Shown here one piece after another: positions 1 through 10,687 of a DNA stretch of 64,000 bases. The stretch's first letter is position 1. Every line of letters starts with the position of its first letter. Origin of the DNA: Epiperipatus broadwayi (lineage: Eukaryota; Onychophora; Udeonychophora; Euonychophora; Peripatidae). The position numbers and the translations under genes are program-made. The stretch covers positions 1,303,445 through 1,367,444 of the forward strand of contig JAQFVV010006216.1 of the NCBI GenBank assembly GCA_028023455.1, given 5' to 3'. Under the pieces are notes generated by a model. That model was not told the origin of the DNA and did no database searches. It saw nothing but the letters and a program-made list of their open reading frames with translations.

Positions 1-282
1 CTTGTGGATTTAAAATAAATGGAATAGATATCCATTGTTTACTATTAATCTTCATTTCCTTTAAATTATTATAACTTTTTTAAATTGACATAAAGTATTG
101 TTTATTTGTTCCATTTTATAACCAACATCAAGCAATTCCTTGGCAAATATTTCAATATTTTTCAGTTTATCACTTTAATAATGACAAAATTTTTCATTCC
201 GAAACAAAAAAGATTTAAAACTTGCCATCTTATGCATCATTGGTACTTTTGATTTACAATTTATATATCCTCTTTTTTGCCA
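1..282 (-). pseudogene. Penelope-like element fragment, reading leftwards
   Basis: Read on the minus strand from about 270 downwards, the sequence encodes a segment starting RGYINCKSKVPMMHKM and continuing SDKLKNIEIFAKELLDVG. The same segment, diverged, occurs in the PLE dimer at 28.0-28.2 kb (SDKLSNFEIYGNELLNGY). In PLE proteins this stretch lies between the reverse transcriptase core and the GIY-YIG endonuclease. An in-frame stop is visible before SDKL. Only the part inside the window can be described; the endonuclease would lie beyond the left edge. The family assignment rests on the neighbouring GIY-YIG domain and the second locus, not on this piece alone. Confidence 0.65.
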
Positions 283-447
283 CTGAAAAATATTGAAATA
301 TTTGCCAAGGAATTGCTTGATGTTGGTTATAAAATGGAACAAATAAACAATACTTTATGTCAATTTAAAACAGTTATAATAATTTAAAGGAAATGAAGAT
401 TAATAGTAAACAATTGATACCTATTCCATTTATTTCAAATCCACAAG
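1..447. repeat. Near-perfect inverted repeat at PLE head-to-head junction
   Basis: Positions 1-165 are the reverse complement of 283-447, with about three differences seen over 165 bp, separated by a 117-bp spacer. The left arm reaches the window edge, so the true repeat is probably longer. Both arms code for the same part of a Penelope-like element, so two copies diverge from this point. The near identity implies a recent event or a templated rearrangement. Confidence 0.9.
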
Positions 448-827
448 TGAAATTTTTTAAGGATTTATATAAGAATGTGTTTAATGTTTTATTCTATGTT
501 CCAAACAATATTAATAAATTAGTCAATAATTCTAAGGATGTCATACCTGTCAAGCAGAAAAGTAATATCATATATCAAATTTTTTGTGATTGTATGCTAT
601 CAAATATAGGTGAATCTAGGTTCAGTATTGAGAAAAGATTGAAGGAGCATGAATTGTTATGTAAGCATGTAAAAAGTAAAAATAATGGTGATTTAATATC
701 TCCTTCAGTTTTCTTTGATCATGAAAAAACATGTAAATATAAATTTAAATTTGATTTTGAAAATATGAAAATTCTTCATGAAGAGAGAAACCATAGTAAA
801 AAAAAAACTAAGTGGCAATTTTTATAA
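283..827 (+). pseudogene. Penelope-like element C-terminus with GIY-YIG endonuclease domain
   Basis: The coding run begins at the inverted-repeat junction (LKNIEIFAKELLDVG) and changes frame near 380, next to a TAA, into an open frame at 393-827 (144 residues). In that frame residues 59-61 (IIY), 71-73 (NIG, in place of YIG) and 81-86 (KRLKEH) match the layout of a GIY-YIG nuclease domain as found at the C-terminus of PLEs. PLEs are retroelements whose reverse transcriptase is related to telomerase; the endonuclease nicks target DNA. The reverse transcriptase core is missing, so this is a truncated copy. The frame break is also present in the inverted arm, so it predates the duplication. A stand-alone nuclease gene is unlikely because of the break and the inverted duplicate. 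Confidence 0.7.
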
Positions 828-1082
828 ACAGGAATAAAATGCATTTAATAAATCGACAAGCTGCTAACATTAAAATACGAGATTCGTGGAATTTGAATTG
901 ATGATGTTTGCTTCCGCTTTTGTTTTTTGAATTTAATGGCAGTTGAGATAGGTTTAAGAAATTAACCGAAAGTACTTCTGTGGATTTAAGGATTGTTTGT
1001 AATAGTTTGTAAACCGTTAAATTTATTATTTCAATTATAATTACAATTTTGTTTTTAATTAATGGACATTTTATTTATTTTA
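828..1082. other. PLE 3' flank, no gene
   Basis: A+T-rich sequence after the PLE stop codon, probably its 3' flank. No coding or structural signal seen. Confidence 0.5.
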
Positions 1083-1918
1083 CATATATATAAATGTTAA
1101 GCAATTAAATCATCCCACATGATTAAGAAATCCAGTACTGCCCTCTGTGAACTAATATATAAATACATTAGGGTTCGTATTTCAAAATAGCCAGGTCAAA
1201 ATGGTATCCACTTTGACTGTCTGCTAACAGATGTTATATATTGAAATATAAACAAACTCAAACAAAGAACTTGAATTTGCTACAAACAAACATGTTTTAC
1301 TATTATTATATAAATACAAACTAAACTTTAGTAATTTTAATCTTTAAACCACCTAACACAAATGTTTGTTTGTATTTCAATATATAACATCAGATAGCAG
1401 ACAGGTCAAAGTAGTATCATTTTGATCTGGCTATTTTGAAATATGAATTCTAATGTAGTTTAAATATTAGTTCACAGAGGGCCGTACTGAATTTCTTAAC
1501 CATGTGGGGTGATTTAATGTTTAATATTTGTATATATTTATTTTAGTATAGCGTTATGCACTGGGATTATTTTCTATAAATTTGTGTTAGGTGGTTTAAA
1601 GATTAAAATTACTAAAGTTTAGTTTGTCTTTATATAATAATAGTAAAACATGTTTGTTTGTAGCAAAATTTAAGATCGTTGTTTGCTAATTTTCAAGTTC
1701 TTTGTTTGAGTTTGTTCGTATTTCAATATATAACATCTGATAGCAGACAGGTCAAAGTGGATACCATTTTGACCTGGCTATTTTGAAATACGAACCCTAA
1801 TGTATTTATATATTAGTTCACAGAGGGTAGTACTGGATTTCTTAATCATGTGGGATGATTTAATTGCTTAATATTTGTATAATTATTTCAGTATAGCGTT
1901 ATGCACTGGGATTATTAT
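1083..1918. mobile_element. Foldback (MITE-like) element with ~300-bp arms and an internal direct repeat
   Basis: Arm A (about 1,083-1,363) is the reverse complement of arm C (about 1,580-1,886), recognisable from the shared block aatcatcccacatgattaag and the block ccacctaacacaaat at the inner ends. Between them, about 1,366-1,572 is a diverged direct copy of the outer half of arm C and its flank (about 1,700-1,918); both contain tatagcgttatgcactggga. No coding capacity was seen. The structure fits a non-autonomous foldback transposon that was rearranged or duplicated internally. Superfamily and target duplication could not be determined by eye. Confidence 0.75.
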
Positions 1919-3264
1919 ATATATATTGTACCTATGGAAATTTAATTTAATTTTGGAGTATGGTGTAAGATCAAGCCTAAAATTTTTCTATTTTATTTTC
2001 TAAATTGTTTTGGAATGGTAATGCATTAATCCGGAGATTGTTGAAATGATTGCTATGGCAATGAAATGTTAAAGAAAGGAATCTGTTATTATTATTACAT
2101 AAATTAATTTTATTCATGTGAAAAACAATTAATTTTATTATTTTAATAAAGTTTATTAACAGGTTTTAATTCTATTTTGTTTTTATTTGCTGCAGTCATA
2201 ATTAGCAATGTCATTAAAATTACAAATAAATATTTAATATTTTAAACATGTACATTTTATATTTATATTATACTTGGAGTCTTTAAGTTGGGATAATATA
2301 CATAAAGAATATATTTACAATGCAATATTGTGAAAATGTGTTTTAAATTGTTTGGTTTGTATTAAGTTAAAAAATATTGTACGTGTTTCTAAGTGTAAAT
2401 ATTTTTTTTATGTAATCATTATAAAATATTATTATTATTTTTATTATTATTGTAAAGGAAATATTGGTTTTGGAATGCAGGATGAATTTAAATTTCATAT
2501 TCAGGTGAAGAATGAGTTTAATCTTGGTTTTAATGATGACTATTATGTCAATGATTGTGAAGATATAAATAAAACTGAACAATTCAAGTTCGCTCTCTAA
2601 TATTTTGACTGTCACTCCAGCAAATGTAAATATTATATATATATTATTTTTATTTTATAAGTATTTATTTGGTAAATACAAAATGATGGAATAAATAGGG
2701 ATATATTTGTTCAGGAGACTGGACTGGTTTCCTGAATACTTGTCAAAAGCGGGAAAAAAAATTCTAGGATTTGAATTCATTTTAATATTTCTCTGCTGAA
2801 AGATGATTGTCACACATAAGCAAAACGTTTTAATTATGAAACATCAAAATTGATAATATACTGCTATATATGTGAATTATTTCTACTTAAGGATATCATT
2901 TTATAATGATGATCGATTATTTTTTTATTGTGATTCCTATGTTATAAATGGAGGTCAGCATATGCGTATATATAGAATGCTATTATGATGCCATGTGTTC
3001 TGTTACACAAAGGCTGATAAAATAATACTTTTAGTATACTGGAATTTGACAACATTTTTTATTGCAGATAACTATTAATAATATCTATTCTACATAGATT
3101 AGATTGGTGAATGCCATTGAATTGTTTGCAGCTCATGGAATAAACATTTAAACTATTAGGTTTCTTTGGAGTGCATATGTGGAACGACTATATTCCGGTC
3201 ACATAATATGATATATATTTTATTTATTTTTATTATATTTTATTGTTTCAATTACTAATAGTAG
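1919..3264. other. A+T-rich intergenic DNA
   Basis: No recognisable gene or repeat. Two overlapping opposite-strand frames near 2,352-2,615 have biased, low-complexity composition and no family signature. Confidence 0.6.
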
Positions 3265-3735
3265 AGATATCTGCCCATCCCTTGTATGTGTATTAAATGG
3301 ATTATGTCCTGTACATGAGGGGTCAGATTGACCTTAGGTCAACATGGGTGTGACAAGAATCTCAGCCTCAGGGTGGTCTTTGAGCATTCCATCATCAGAT
3401 TTTCAATTGGATGGTTGGTTGAAGAGTTGGAGTGTGGAGTAGATTGAAGCCTGTTCATTAAAGTATGAGGTTTGGCTATCTTAATATATATCTGAGCACT
3501 TTTAGCATATATATGTGGAGATGGTAATCTGGACCAACTGATGATTGCTGGTTTAGCATGAAATACATATATTGGTGATTATTTATCTTTTCAACATTTA
3601 TGTGTTCAAGTGTATCAGTGTTATGAGATGGTGTGGAGAGTGGTGGGTCATGCGAAAGTCTGTGCTCATATAACCTATGTATTGCATATATGGACACAGG
3701 TATATAATAAGCCTGGGTGTTTTAGTAATTGTAAG
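3265..3735 (+). repeat. HHR-bearing repeat, copy P1
   Basis: Shares with the copies at 4.1-4.5 kb and 19.6-21.0 kb an ordered set of blocks: a segment like ctgcccatccct, aggtcaacatggg, gaagagttggag, the hammerhead motif, then an agtctg block. Copy length is about 470 bp, close to the 452-471 bp spacing measured between tandem units at 20 kb. No protein is encoded. It is best described as a retrozyme-like or PLE long-terminal-repeat-like sequence. Confidence 0.75.
3526..3580 (+). ncRNA. Type I hammerhead ribozyme motif (P1)
   Basis: All parts of a hammerhead are present in order. Stem I is ACCAA (3,533-3,537) with TTGGT (3,572-3,576), extended past a 3-nt TGG bulge by AATC (3,526-3,529) with GATT (3,577-3,580). 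The core is CTGATGA (3,538-3,544) and GAAA (3,560-3,563). Stem II is TGCT/AGCA with loop GGTTT, but its closing pair is T-T rather than G-C. Stem III is two pairs (AT/AT) with loop ACAT, and U-A precedes the predicted cleavage between 3,571 and 3,572. Minimal stem III is typical of hammerheads in Penelope-like elements and retrozymes. The T-T closing mismatch would probably slow cleavage. Confidence 0.75.
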
Positions 3736-4081
3736 TTGATAAATTGTTCATTTATATATATATAAAATAGAAAAAAAAACTAAATCTTAATTTAAATTAA
3801 AATTGTATTATAAATTGTAATATTTCAGATTCCAATTTGAAGTATTAAGTTTTACACATGATGTCAATATTGAAGAACTTGAATGATTATAGTATAACAA
3901 CTATTTATTAATATTACATTTTGTAAATAAAATAAGTAAATAAACATACATTTTATTTTAATTTAATTTGAATATATTATTAATTGTCAAAATTATATAA
4001 TTATCATTAGCTTTTTTGTATTTTAATTTTCTGTCCATGCAACATTTATATGTTACAAAAATTCTTTATATTATATAATAA
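3736..4081. other. A+T-rich spacer
   Basis: Only A+T-rich sequence between two HHR repeats; nothing recognised. Confidence 0.5.
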
Positions 4082-4350
4082 CTGAAACACACAGGCTTAT
4101 TATATACCTGTCTTTATATATGTAATATATAGGGTATATGAGCGTAGACTTTCACACGACCCACCACTCTCCACACTATCTTATAACACTGATACATTTA
4201 AACACATATATGTTGAAAAGATAAATAATCACCAATATATGTATTTCATGCTAAACCAGCAATCATCAGTTGGTCCAGATTACCATCTCCACACGTATAT
4301 GCTACAAGTGCACAGATATATATTAAGATAGCCAAACCTTATACTTTAAT
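4082..4350 (-). repeat. HHR-bearing repeat, copy M1 (inverted)
   Basis: Reverse complement of the second half of the repeat seen at 3,480-3,730, including the hammerhead and the downstream agtct block. It faces copy P2 in a head-to-head palindrome centred near 4,335. Confidence 0.75.
4227..4281 (-). ncRNA. Type I hammerhead ribozyme motif (M1)
   Basis: On the minus strand this motif is identical to P1 from AATC through GATT. On the plus strand: ACCAA 4,231-4,235 (complement of the TTGGT arm), tttc 4,244-4,247 (GAAA), tcatcag 4,263-4,269 (CTGATGA), ttggt 4,270-4,274. Predicted cleavage lies between 4,236 and 4,235. It carries the same T-T closing mismatch in stem II. Confidence 0.75.
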
Positions 4351-4351
4351 G

Positions 4352-4545
4352 GACCAGTGCACTTGTAGCATATACGTGTGGAGATGATAATCTGGACCAA
4401 CTGATGATTGCTGGTTTAGTATGAAATATGTATATTGGTGATTATTTATCTTTTCAACATATATGTGTTCAAATGTATCAGTGTTATAAGATAGTGTGGA
4501 GAATGGTGGGTCATGTGAAAGTTATATACCCTAAATATTTTATAT
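4352..4545 (+). repeat. HHR-bearing repeat, copy P2
   Basis: Plus-oriented partial copy whose left part (from gtgcacttgtagcatatacg) is the exact complement of M1, giving a long hairpin with a loop of about 40 bp. It is truncated on the right, where the repeat passes into A+T-rich DNA. Confidence 0.7.
4389..4443 (+). ncRNA. Type I hammerhead ribozyme motif (P2)
   Basis: Core CTGATGA at 4,401-4,407 and GAAA at 4,423-4,426. Stem I is ACCAA (4,396-4,400) with TTGGT (4,435-4,439), and AATC pairs with GATT beyond the bulge. Stem II has a G-T wobble (TGCT with AGTA). The stem III loop is ATGT instead of ACAT. U-A precedes the predicted cleavage after 4,434. Confidence 0.7.
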
Positions 4546-5454
4546 TATATAATAGACATAAATTAAACAAATCATGCTGTATAAGTAGTTATTTTATTAA
4601 TATTAATTCTGATGAAGGATATAATTGGAATGTATATCATAATGATTTTATTATTTATTTATCATTTTTATATTTATTATTAATAAATATTAATTTAATA
4701 AAACAAATAAACCTGATTCGGTGATTATTTTAATAGTTAAGAAAATCTATTGACTAATAAAATATTAATATGCAGTAGCTGTATATTGATTTACACCTAC
4801 ATTTCTTGCAGTGGATAATTATAAAATAGTTCCATAATCCAGCAATTGGATTGGTAAATGTATATATTGTTATGTATTAAATTCATTCTGATAAATTGAA
4901 TATATTAATAGATGCATGTTTTATATGATAATAAATTAAGGAACTTATTATAACTAGATGTTTGGTAACTGATTAGAAGGTTATCATAATTATTTTAATG
5001 GTCATATGTAATAGTTATTTTGAATAAAATCTGTATTTGAGCTAGTTTTATAATTTATAAGGCATAAGTATTTACATTTATTCAAGGTAAACAAAGGCTA
5101 TTATAAAAATGCTAGTACACCCAGGTCTTGTTTTATGCAGTAGATAGGTTCCTCAGAAAATGCGCATAAAAAAAATTGCACAAAAATAAATGTAACTTAC
5201 CTTGAAAAATGGGGGATAGGTGCTGTAATTTTCAGAATTCACATAAAAGCAAAGCAACAAGGAAAAATTATTTTAAAATTTGCATTAAAAAAATAAACAC
5301 ATAAAGTATGACTTATAAAAAATTTCAAATATTTGAAAAAAATTAATGCAAGACAAACTTTTTTTACTTTTTTTATTAACTACAGTATTTAATTTTACAT
5401 TTTTCATACATATTTTAATCATTACCACTAGCATTCATTTGTAAACTGGTAAGA
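4546..5454. other. A+T-rich intergenic DNA
   Basis: No gene or repeat recognised. Confidence 0.5.
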
Positions 5455-5550
5455 AATCAGATTTGATGTGATGTGATGTATTGTGGCTTCTTCTTAAACG
5501 AAGTCAAGAATCTCTCAGCAATTATGCCCAGAGACCTGTTAGCCACTTTA
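5455..5550 (-). mobile_element. LINE 3' end, truncated copy
   Basis: On the minus strand this matches about 100 bp of the LINE terminus at 50.27-50.37 kb: a gtggctaa block, ctctgggcat, tgagagattc and a CATCACATCACATCA tail. Only the 3' terminus is present, as in a severely 5'-truncated non-LTR retrotransposon insertion. Confidence 0.6.
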
Positions 5551-6316
5551 TTTTTATTCATGATGTGATGAACAACTAGCGCCACTTTCAGTCTTGTGCT
5601 ATGTTAATGGTTTTCTGTTTCTATATTAAAAAAATGAGATCGCAATAAAAGCAAAAAGATTATACATTATCATTAATAAGATTATTTTCAGTTTATAAAA
5701 TCAATAAAATCTTTGCTATTTATTTTAAAAATGTATGATTATTTATTTCTGTTATACCTAATAAAATATGTTTTAAAAGTTTAAAATTTTTGAATATTTA
5801 TTGTGATATTTTTATATTTAAGTATAAATCTATTATTGTTATTTACTCATTAGTATAAGTAGGTTATTTACATAGAAGCTAAGGTTATAAATACAGATTC
5901 AGGTCATATTCACATTAGCTCCTAATATAACATTATATTTTTGAAAAAAAAAAGTATTTCAAGTAAAAATAAGTTATTAATGATTTAAATTTCTTAATAT
6001 CTAATAAATATAGTGAAATATGAAGGATATTAAGAAGAAACATGAATCGCATAACTTTAAAATCACATTAAAATAATCCACATAAAATGAGACCCAGGTG
6101 TACATCATTTTAAATTATTACTTATTGGATATATAAATTAATATAATTTGTTATGTAATCATAAAATAATAACTTTATGTTGTTATAAAATTGGTAGCTA
6201 TATGTCTTGAGAATGAGAAGCGATTATACTAATTTGAATAATGAAATTTGTTTAAATTTGAACTTTATCAATGTAGTTCTATGTATAATTTAAATGTTAA
6301 CATTTTGATAAACATA
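5551..6316. other. A+T-rich intergenic DNA
   Basis: No feature recognised. Confidence 0.5.
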
Positions 6317-8415
6317 CTTAGAAACAACCTGCCAGAAAAATTCATTTTTTTTTACATATTCGATAAATTTTACAAACAAAATGCAGTGCTAAACTCCAAT
6401 ATACATTGTTGGAAGGCCATGGCCATCCAGGAATTCTCCCAGATCTGAAATTTTAAATGAAATATGGAAACCAAGAAGTACCCATGGTTGATCATAAGAG
6501 ACCAAAAAAGATTCAAACTTCACCATTGTCTCATCCATAAATTCTATGCATTCCAATAAACATCTAGAAACTACAATACAGACTATGAATTCAAGAAATG
6601 TAGGAAAAAGTACCCATTTGTCTATTAGCATGCCTCCAGAAAGAAATGAAAGAGAAAAATCAATTGCAATATGAAAGCCAAGTGTCCAGGGGAAAATGCA
6701 GACTTTAAACTAAAATTTTTTATCCCAGCCCATATAATTATCATCATCACTGTAAAAGTGGAAGCCTGAGATTAAAAGGAAAATTTCCAGATGAACTACC
6801 ATGACCTATATTTATGCATCCCAGAAGACAGTGTGTGTGGCCAAATTTAAATTATTAAGAATAAATAAATCTTGCTTAAGTCATTAAGATAACTGAGATG
6901 ATTTCTGCATTAAAAGAAGAAGCATCTGGTAACATCAAACTTTTTTTCAATAACTCTTAACATTTTTTTTAATAATACCCATTTTTTTCTCTCCCCCCCC
7001 CCCAAGTGTAAAAATAAACATCCCTTCTAAGAAATACAGAAAAAAGAAAATGGGGAGTTTTCCATAATGCTTGATATTGGCTACATCAGTTGTATATTAT
7101 TATTTTTTTGGTAGTATTATTATAAGTAATCACTTAATAGGTGTGTATTTTGAAAATGTTGTTTCCTATTTATTTAGTACTTTTTTTTTGTTATCATGAA
7201 AAAAAGAAATGTTTTTTTTTTTATAAAAAAAATTATTATTCTTATTGTATATATAAAGGACTACTACAAAATCTCTTAATATTGGGAAATAAAACACACA
7301 ATAACATCTGTATGCATAGGGAGGTATTATGTATAAATGTGCAAATCTAGAAAGGGAATAATGGGTCGAAATTTATTATTATAGGAAATAAATTTTAAGT
7401 AATGGCTAACCTGATTTAATAACGAGCCAAATGAATGAGGATTATAATTAGAATCATATCTTTAAACCCTCACATCTTTATAGTTTTATGGAAATTTTCA
7501 GTACCTATCTTTCTATTTTTTTAATATTCTATATGATATACTATGTGATTGTTTTATTATGAAACCTAAATTTTCCATAATCTGAGACATACAGACCCCA
7601 CTGAAGGTATCAACAGCTATATACATCATAGTACACTCGTTTAATTATTGATTTTAACCTTCCTTATCAGAAGAGGGGAAAGGGACATTATGTTTATTGG
7701 TATTGTTATTAATCATTGAATATGGCCAATCTTTATTGATTATTATATAAATTTTTCTGTGTATATTGATGAATATGTAATAAAATTAAAGGATCTTATT
7801 AAAGAAGTTTTTCTGTTTCTTGGGAGTTAATGGATTTTCTTATAGAAATAGTTTAGCAATCATCATTGCTATTAGATTCCCATCATAAACCATAGTTTAG
7901 AGATGTAATGATAATTTGATAAATAATTAGAGAGGAGTAGCAATAGAATGTGACTTAACAGAGGTCAGGCATATTGGTTAGTTATCATAGGAGTAATCAA
8001 TAAACTATTGAAAGTTATTCTAATACACAGTGATACACACCATAGGATGATTAGTTAATTCTAAATTAATAATCAACATGATTTACATAAAGCCAAATGT
8101 AATGTCCATTGTAGGGACTGTCATAAAGTTATGGATGGGAGGACCATCATTATCATCATTATATCAATTGTTGATATAAAGTATGAATAAAATAAATAGC
8201 TGTACCAGTAATTATTTTTCTTTTTTTTATTAGCTAGTTTAGAAGTATGACTCCCAGAATTGAATCATAAAGACCTATGATGGTGGGTAATTAAACATAG
8301 TCTATCTTATAGGCATCTATCCCCTCATCCATCTGCCATTCCAGTGCTAAAAGTTGCCTATTTACCACCAGATCATTTTCACCAATGGGAGGCCAGTCCA
8401 GAATGTTAATCTGGT
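6317..8415 (+). repeat. 5' direct repeat (LTR-like) of a composite element
   Basis: About 2.1 kb that aligns collinearly with 10,712-13,125 over its whole length. Matching landmarks include ttggaaggccatg at 6,410 and 10,813, ctgaaggtatcaa at 7,602 and 11,901, and atggatgggaggatcatc-like sequence at 8,132 and 12,838. Divergence is substantial, so the element is old. No protein is encoded. The two copies flank a coding remnant, as LTRs do. Confidence 0.75.
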
Positions 8416-10674
8416 ACAGGAATTTTGTGCTGCTAACTAAGGGCTCAATATATACTATCTACCTGGGATTGGGAGTAGATATAATAGAGGGGATGGGTAA
8501 TCAAATAATGGGCATAAAAAAGAAAAGAAATGAGAAGAAAAAACTAGAGAAGTGGAGGCGGGCACAGTGATATAGTTGTAGGCTAGTCAGCAGAAGATAT
8601 GCCCTTGGAAAAGAGGGATAGATGTGCAGATTCTTAATGGCCATAGTACCTGAAAACAGAGTAATCAAATAAATGATTAAAAAATGACATATTACTAATT
8701 TAAAAGAGATGCATATAGCATTAGTCATTGAAAAATCAAAATAATATGGATTCAGACAAAAAAAAGATTGGTATGGTTAAAAGGCAGTAGTTCCAAACCC
8801 TATTAGACCAACTGAAAGAAATTAATAAGGAATTGAATGAGAAAATAGATAGCCAATCCAGAAATTAGAGTGTCAATATATAGAAGTAAGGAATTGAATG
8901 AAAGATTAAATGGTCAATCTAGTAAAATAGATAGTCAATCTAAAGAAATATGTGAAAGAATGGAAGAGTTGAATGATAAAGTTGAAGGATAGTTGGGGGA
9001 ATTTAGAAAAATGGAGATTAAGTTTAGAATTTCAAATGACCGATTGGATAATTTTGAAGAGGATTTGAAAAGTAAGATTCGAGAATTTGATGATAGGTGT
9101 GATACCCAGTTTAGAGAACTAGTAAGCAAATTAAAAAAATCTCAAAAAATGAGATAGTAAGTTCAAAGAAATAGGTGTTAAGATAGAGGGCATGCAAAAA
9201 GAATGCTTAAAGATGAAAGAGAGCAGATAAATAAATTTAAAGAAGAGGTAAAGGTGGAAATAGATGCCCTCAGGTTTAAGTTTCAGATGTGCAAAAGCAG
9301 GTAAAGATAGAATGTAAAAAGATAAACAAATGACAGGGCAAGGCAGACTATGAAATGAAGAAAATATAATATAGAAGATCGAGGTGTAGAGATCAGGTGG
9401 CTAAATTGAAAAAAGAAGAAATAGAAAAGATAAAACAACAATAAAAAGGATCAGTAAGATCTTAGCAAGAGGTTAGCAAGTCATAAGATAGTGATAGTAA
9501 AAGTAAAAGAATACATAAATAATCAAGAATAGAATTTAGATAGCAGGATGCTGGACCTGATGGAAAATAGGCTGAATAAAATGAAAGAAGCTAAGTATGA
9601 GGAATCTTATCTGGAAGATTACCCAAAGATGTCAGGAGCAAAGGGCCTTAGAGAGTAACCCAACAGATAAAAAAAATTGGGCAAATCTTTTGTTAATAGT
9701 GGATCATGTTAAAGGAGTAAAAGAGAAAAACAATATTATTGGAGAAGGAGGAAATAGTAGTATCTTAAAATATATTCAAGTGAAAGTATTTAGAGGTGAA
9801 TATGAGGATACTATTATGATTACTTTATTCAATATAAGGGTTGGATTTTATTTAGATATTTTAAATTATATGAAGGGAAGAAAAATTGAAAACGAAAGGA
9901 AAAATGTTTTTTTTCTTTTCATAGATGGAGGGAATGTAGGGTATTGACTTCAAACCCTCATCCCATCCCCCAAGAATTGCAGATGAAAGACAGTAGAATT
10001 TTTTTTGTTCTGGTTTGATATATTGAATATACATATAGAGGACAAGAAAGAATATGTGGGTGTAGAAAATATGAGAAATATGATACATGCCTATTATTCT
10101 GTAATCAAAAATATATATAATAGGTTACACTATAGTAAAGAACTGACTTTATAATAGATTGAATTTGAATGATAAATAATGGGAATGGGAATTAATAATT
10201 GAGAAAAGGAATTTGATGCATAATGTCAATTAGTAGTTATAGAGTCAAAGCTGGAATGCATGTAGTTGTGTGTGTACATGTGCTTGTAAATATACAAACA
10301 CAAATTTAAACATTAACATATATTTACCCATTTCATATTTTCTTTGTAAAAAAAAAAAGTTTCTTTTTAAGACCAATATTTTTTTTAAGTAAAAAGAGAC
10401 AGAGAGATAGGGCCAATTTGAAAGATAAAGATAAATCCAGTGTTGAGGGAGAGAGATAAATTGATTAGTAAGCAGTTAAAGTTAAAAAAAAAAAAAGACT
10501 AATTATTTTAGACCAATAAAAAATAAATTGAAAGAAAAAAAGAAAATTCACTATCAATTATCTCTCAGCTTTACAGATAAAGTTGTTCTACAAATAACAT
10601 TTGATATCCACAGCTGTAGATATTCCAATAGATAAGAATGCTGTCATGTCACCTAGGCTAGCAGATATATATTC
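8416..10674 (+). pseudogene. Decayed coiled-coil coding region between the direct repeats (gag/ORF1-like)
   Basis: The plus strand is rich in A and G and reads in broken frames as a charged, helical protein. About 8,830-9,150 encodes repeated NGQSSKIDSQSKEIC-type and EELNDKVEG-type heptads, then KMEIKFRISNDRLDNF. A longer open frame at 9,597-9,947 (116 residues) follows. Many stops and frameshifts interrupt it, and no reverse transcriptase, protease or integrase signature was found. The content suggests a gag or LINE ORF1-type protein. Position between long direct repeats favours the gag of a non-autonomous LTR element. The family was not recognised. Confidence 0.45.
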
Positions 10675-10687
10675 AGAAAGGGGGGAG
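10675..10687 (+). promoter_or_regulatory. Polypurine tract candidate
   Basis: The run agaaaggggggag lies immediately before TGACAG and 25 bp upstream of where similarity between the two direct repeats becomes clear. Reverse transcription of LTR elements primes plus-strand DNA from such a tract next to the 3' LTR, which starts with TG. The matching start is not preserved in the 5' repeat. Confidence 0.4.

Noticed and set aside
2352-2615. Overlapping opposite-strand open frames of 82 codons each
   Set aside because: Composition is dominated by Ile, Tyr, Phe, Lys and Asn from A+T-rich DNA, with no family signature; mutual shadows.
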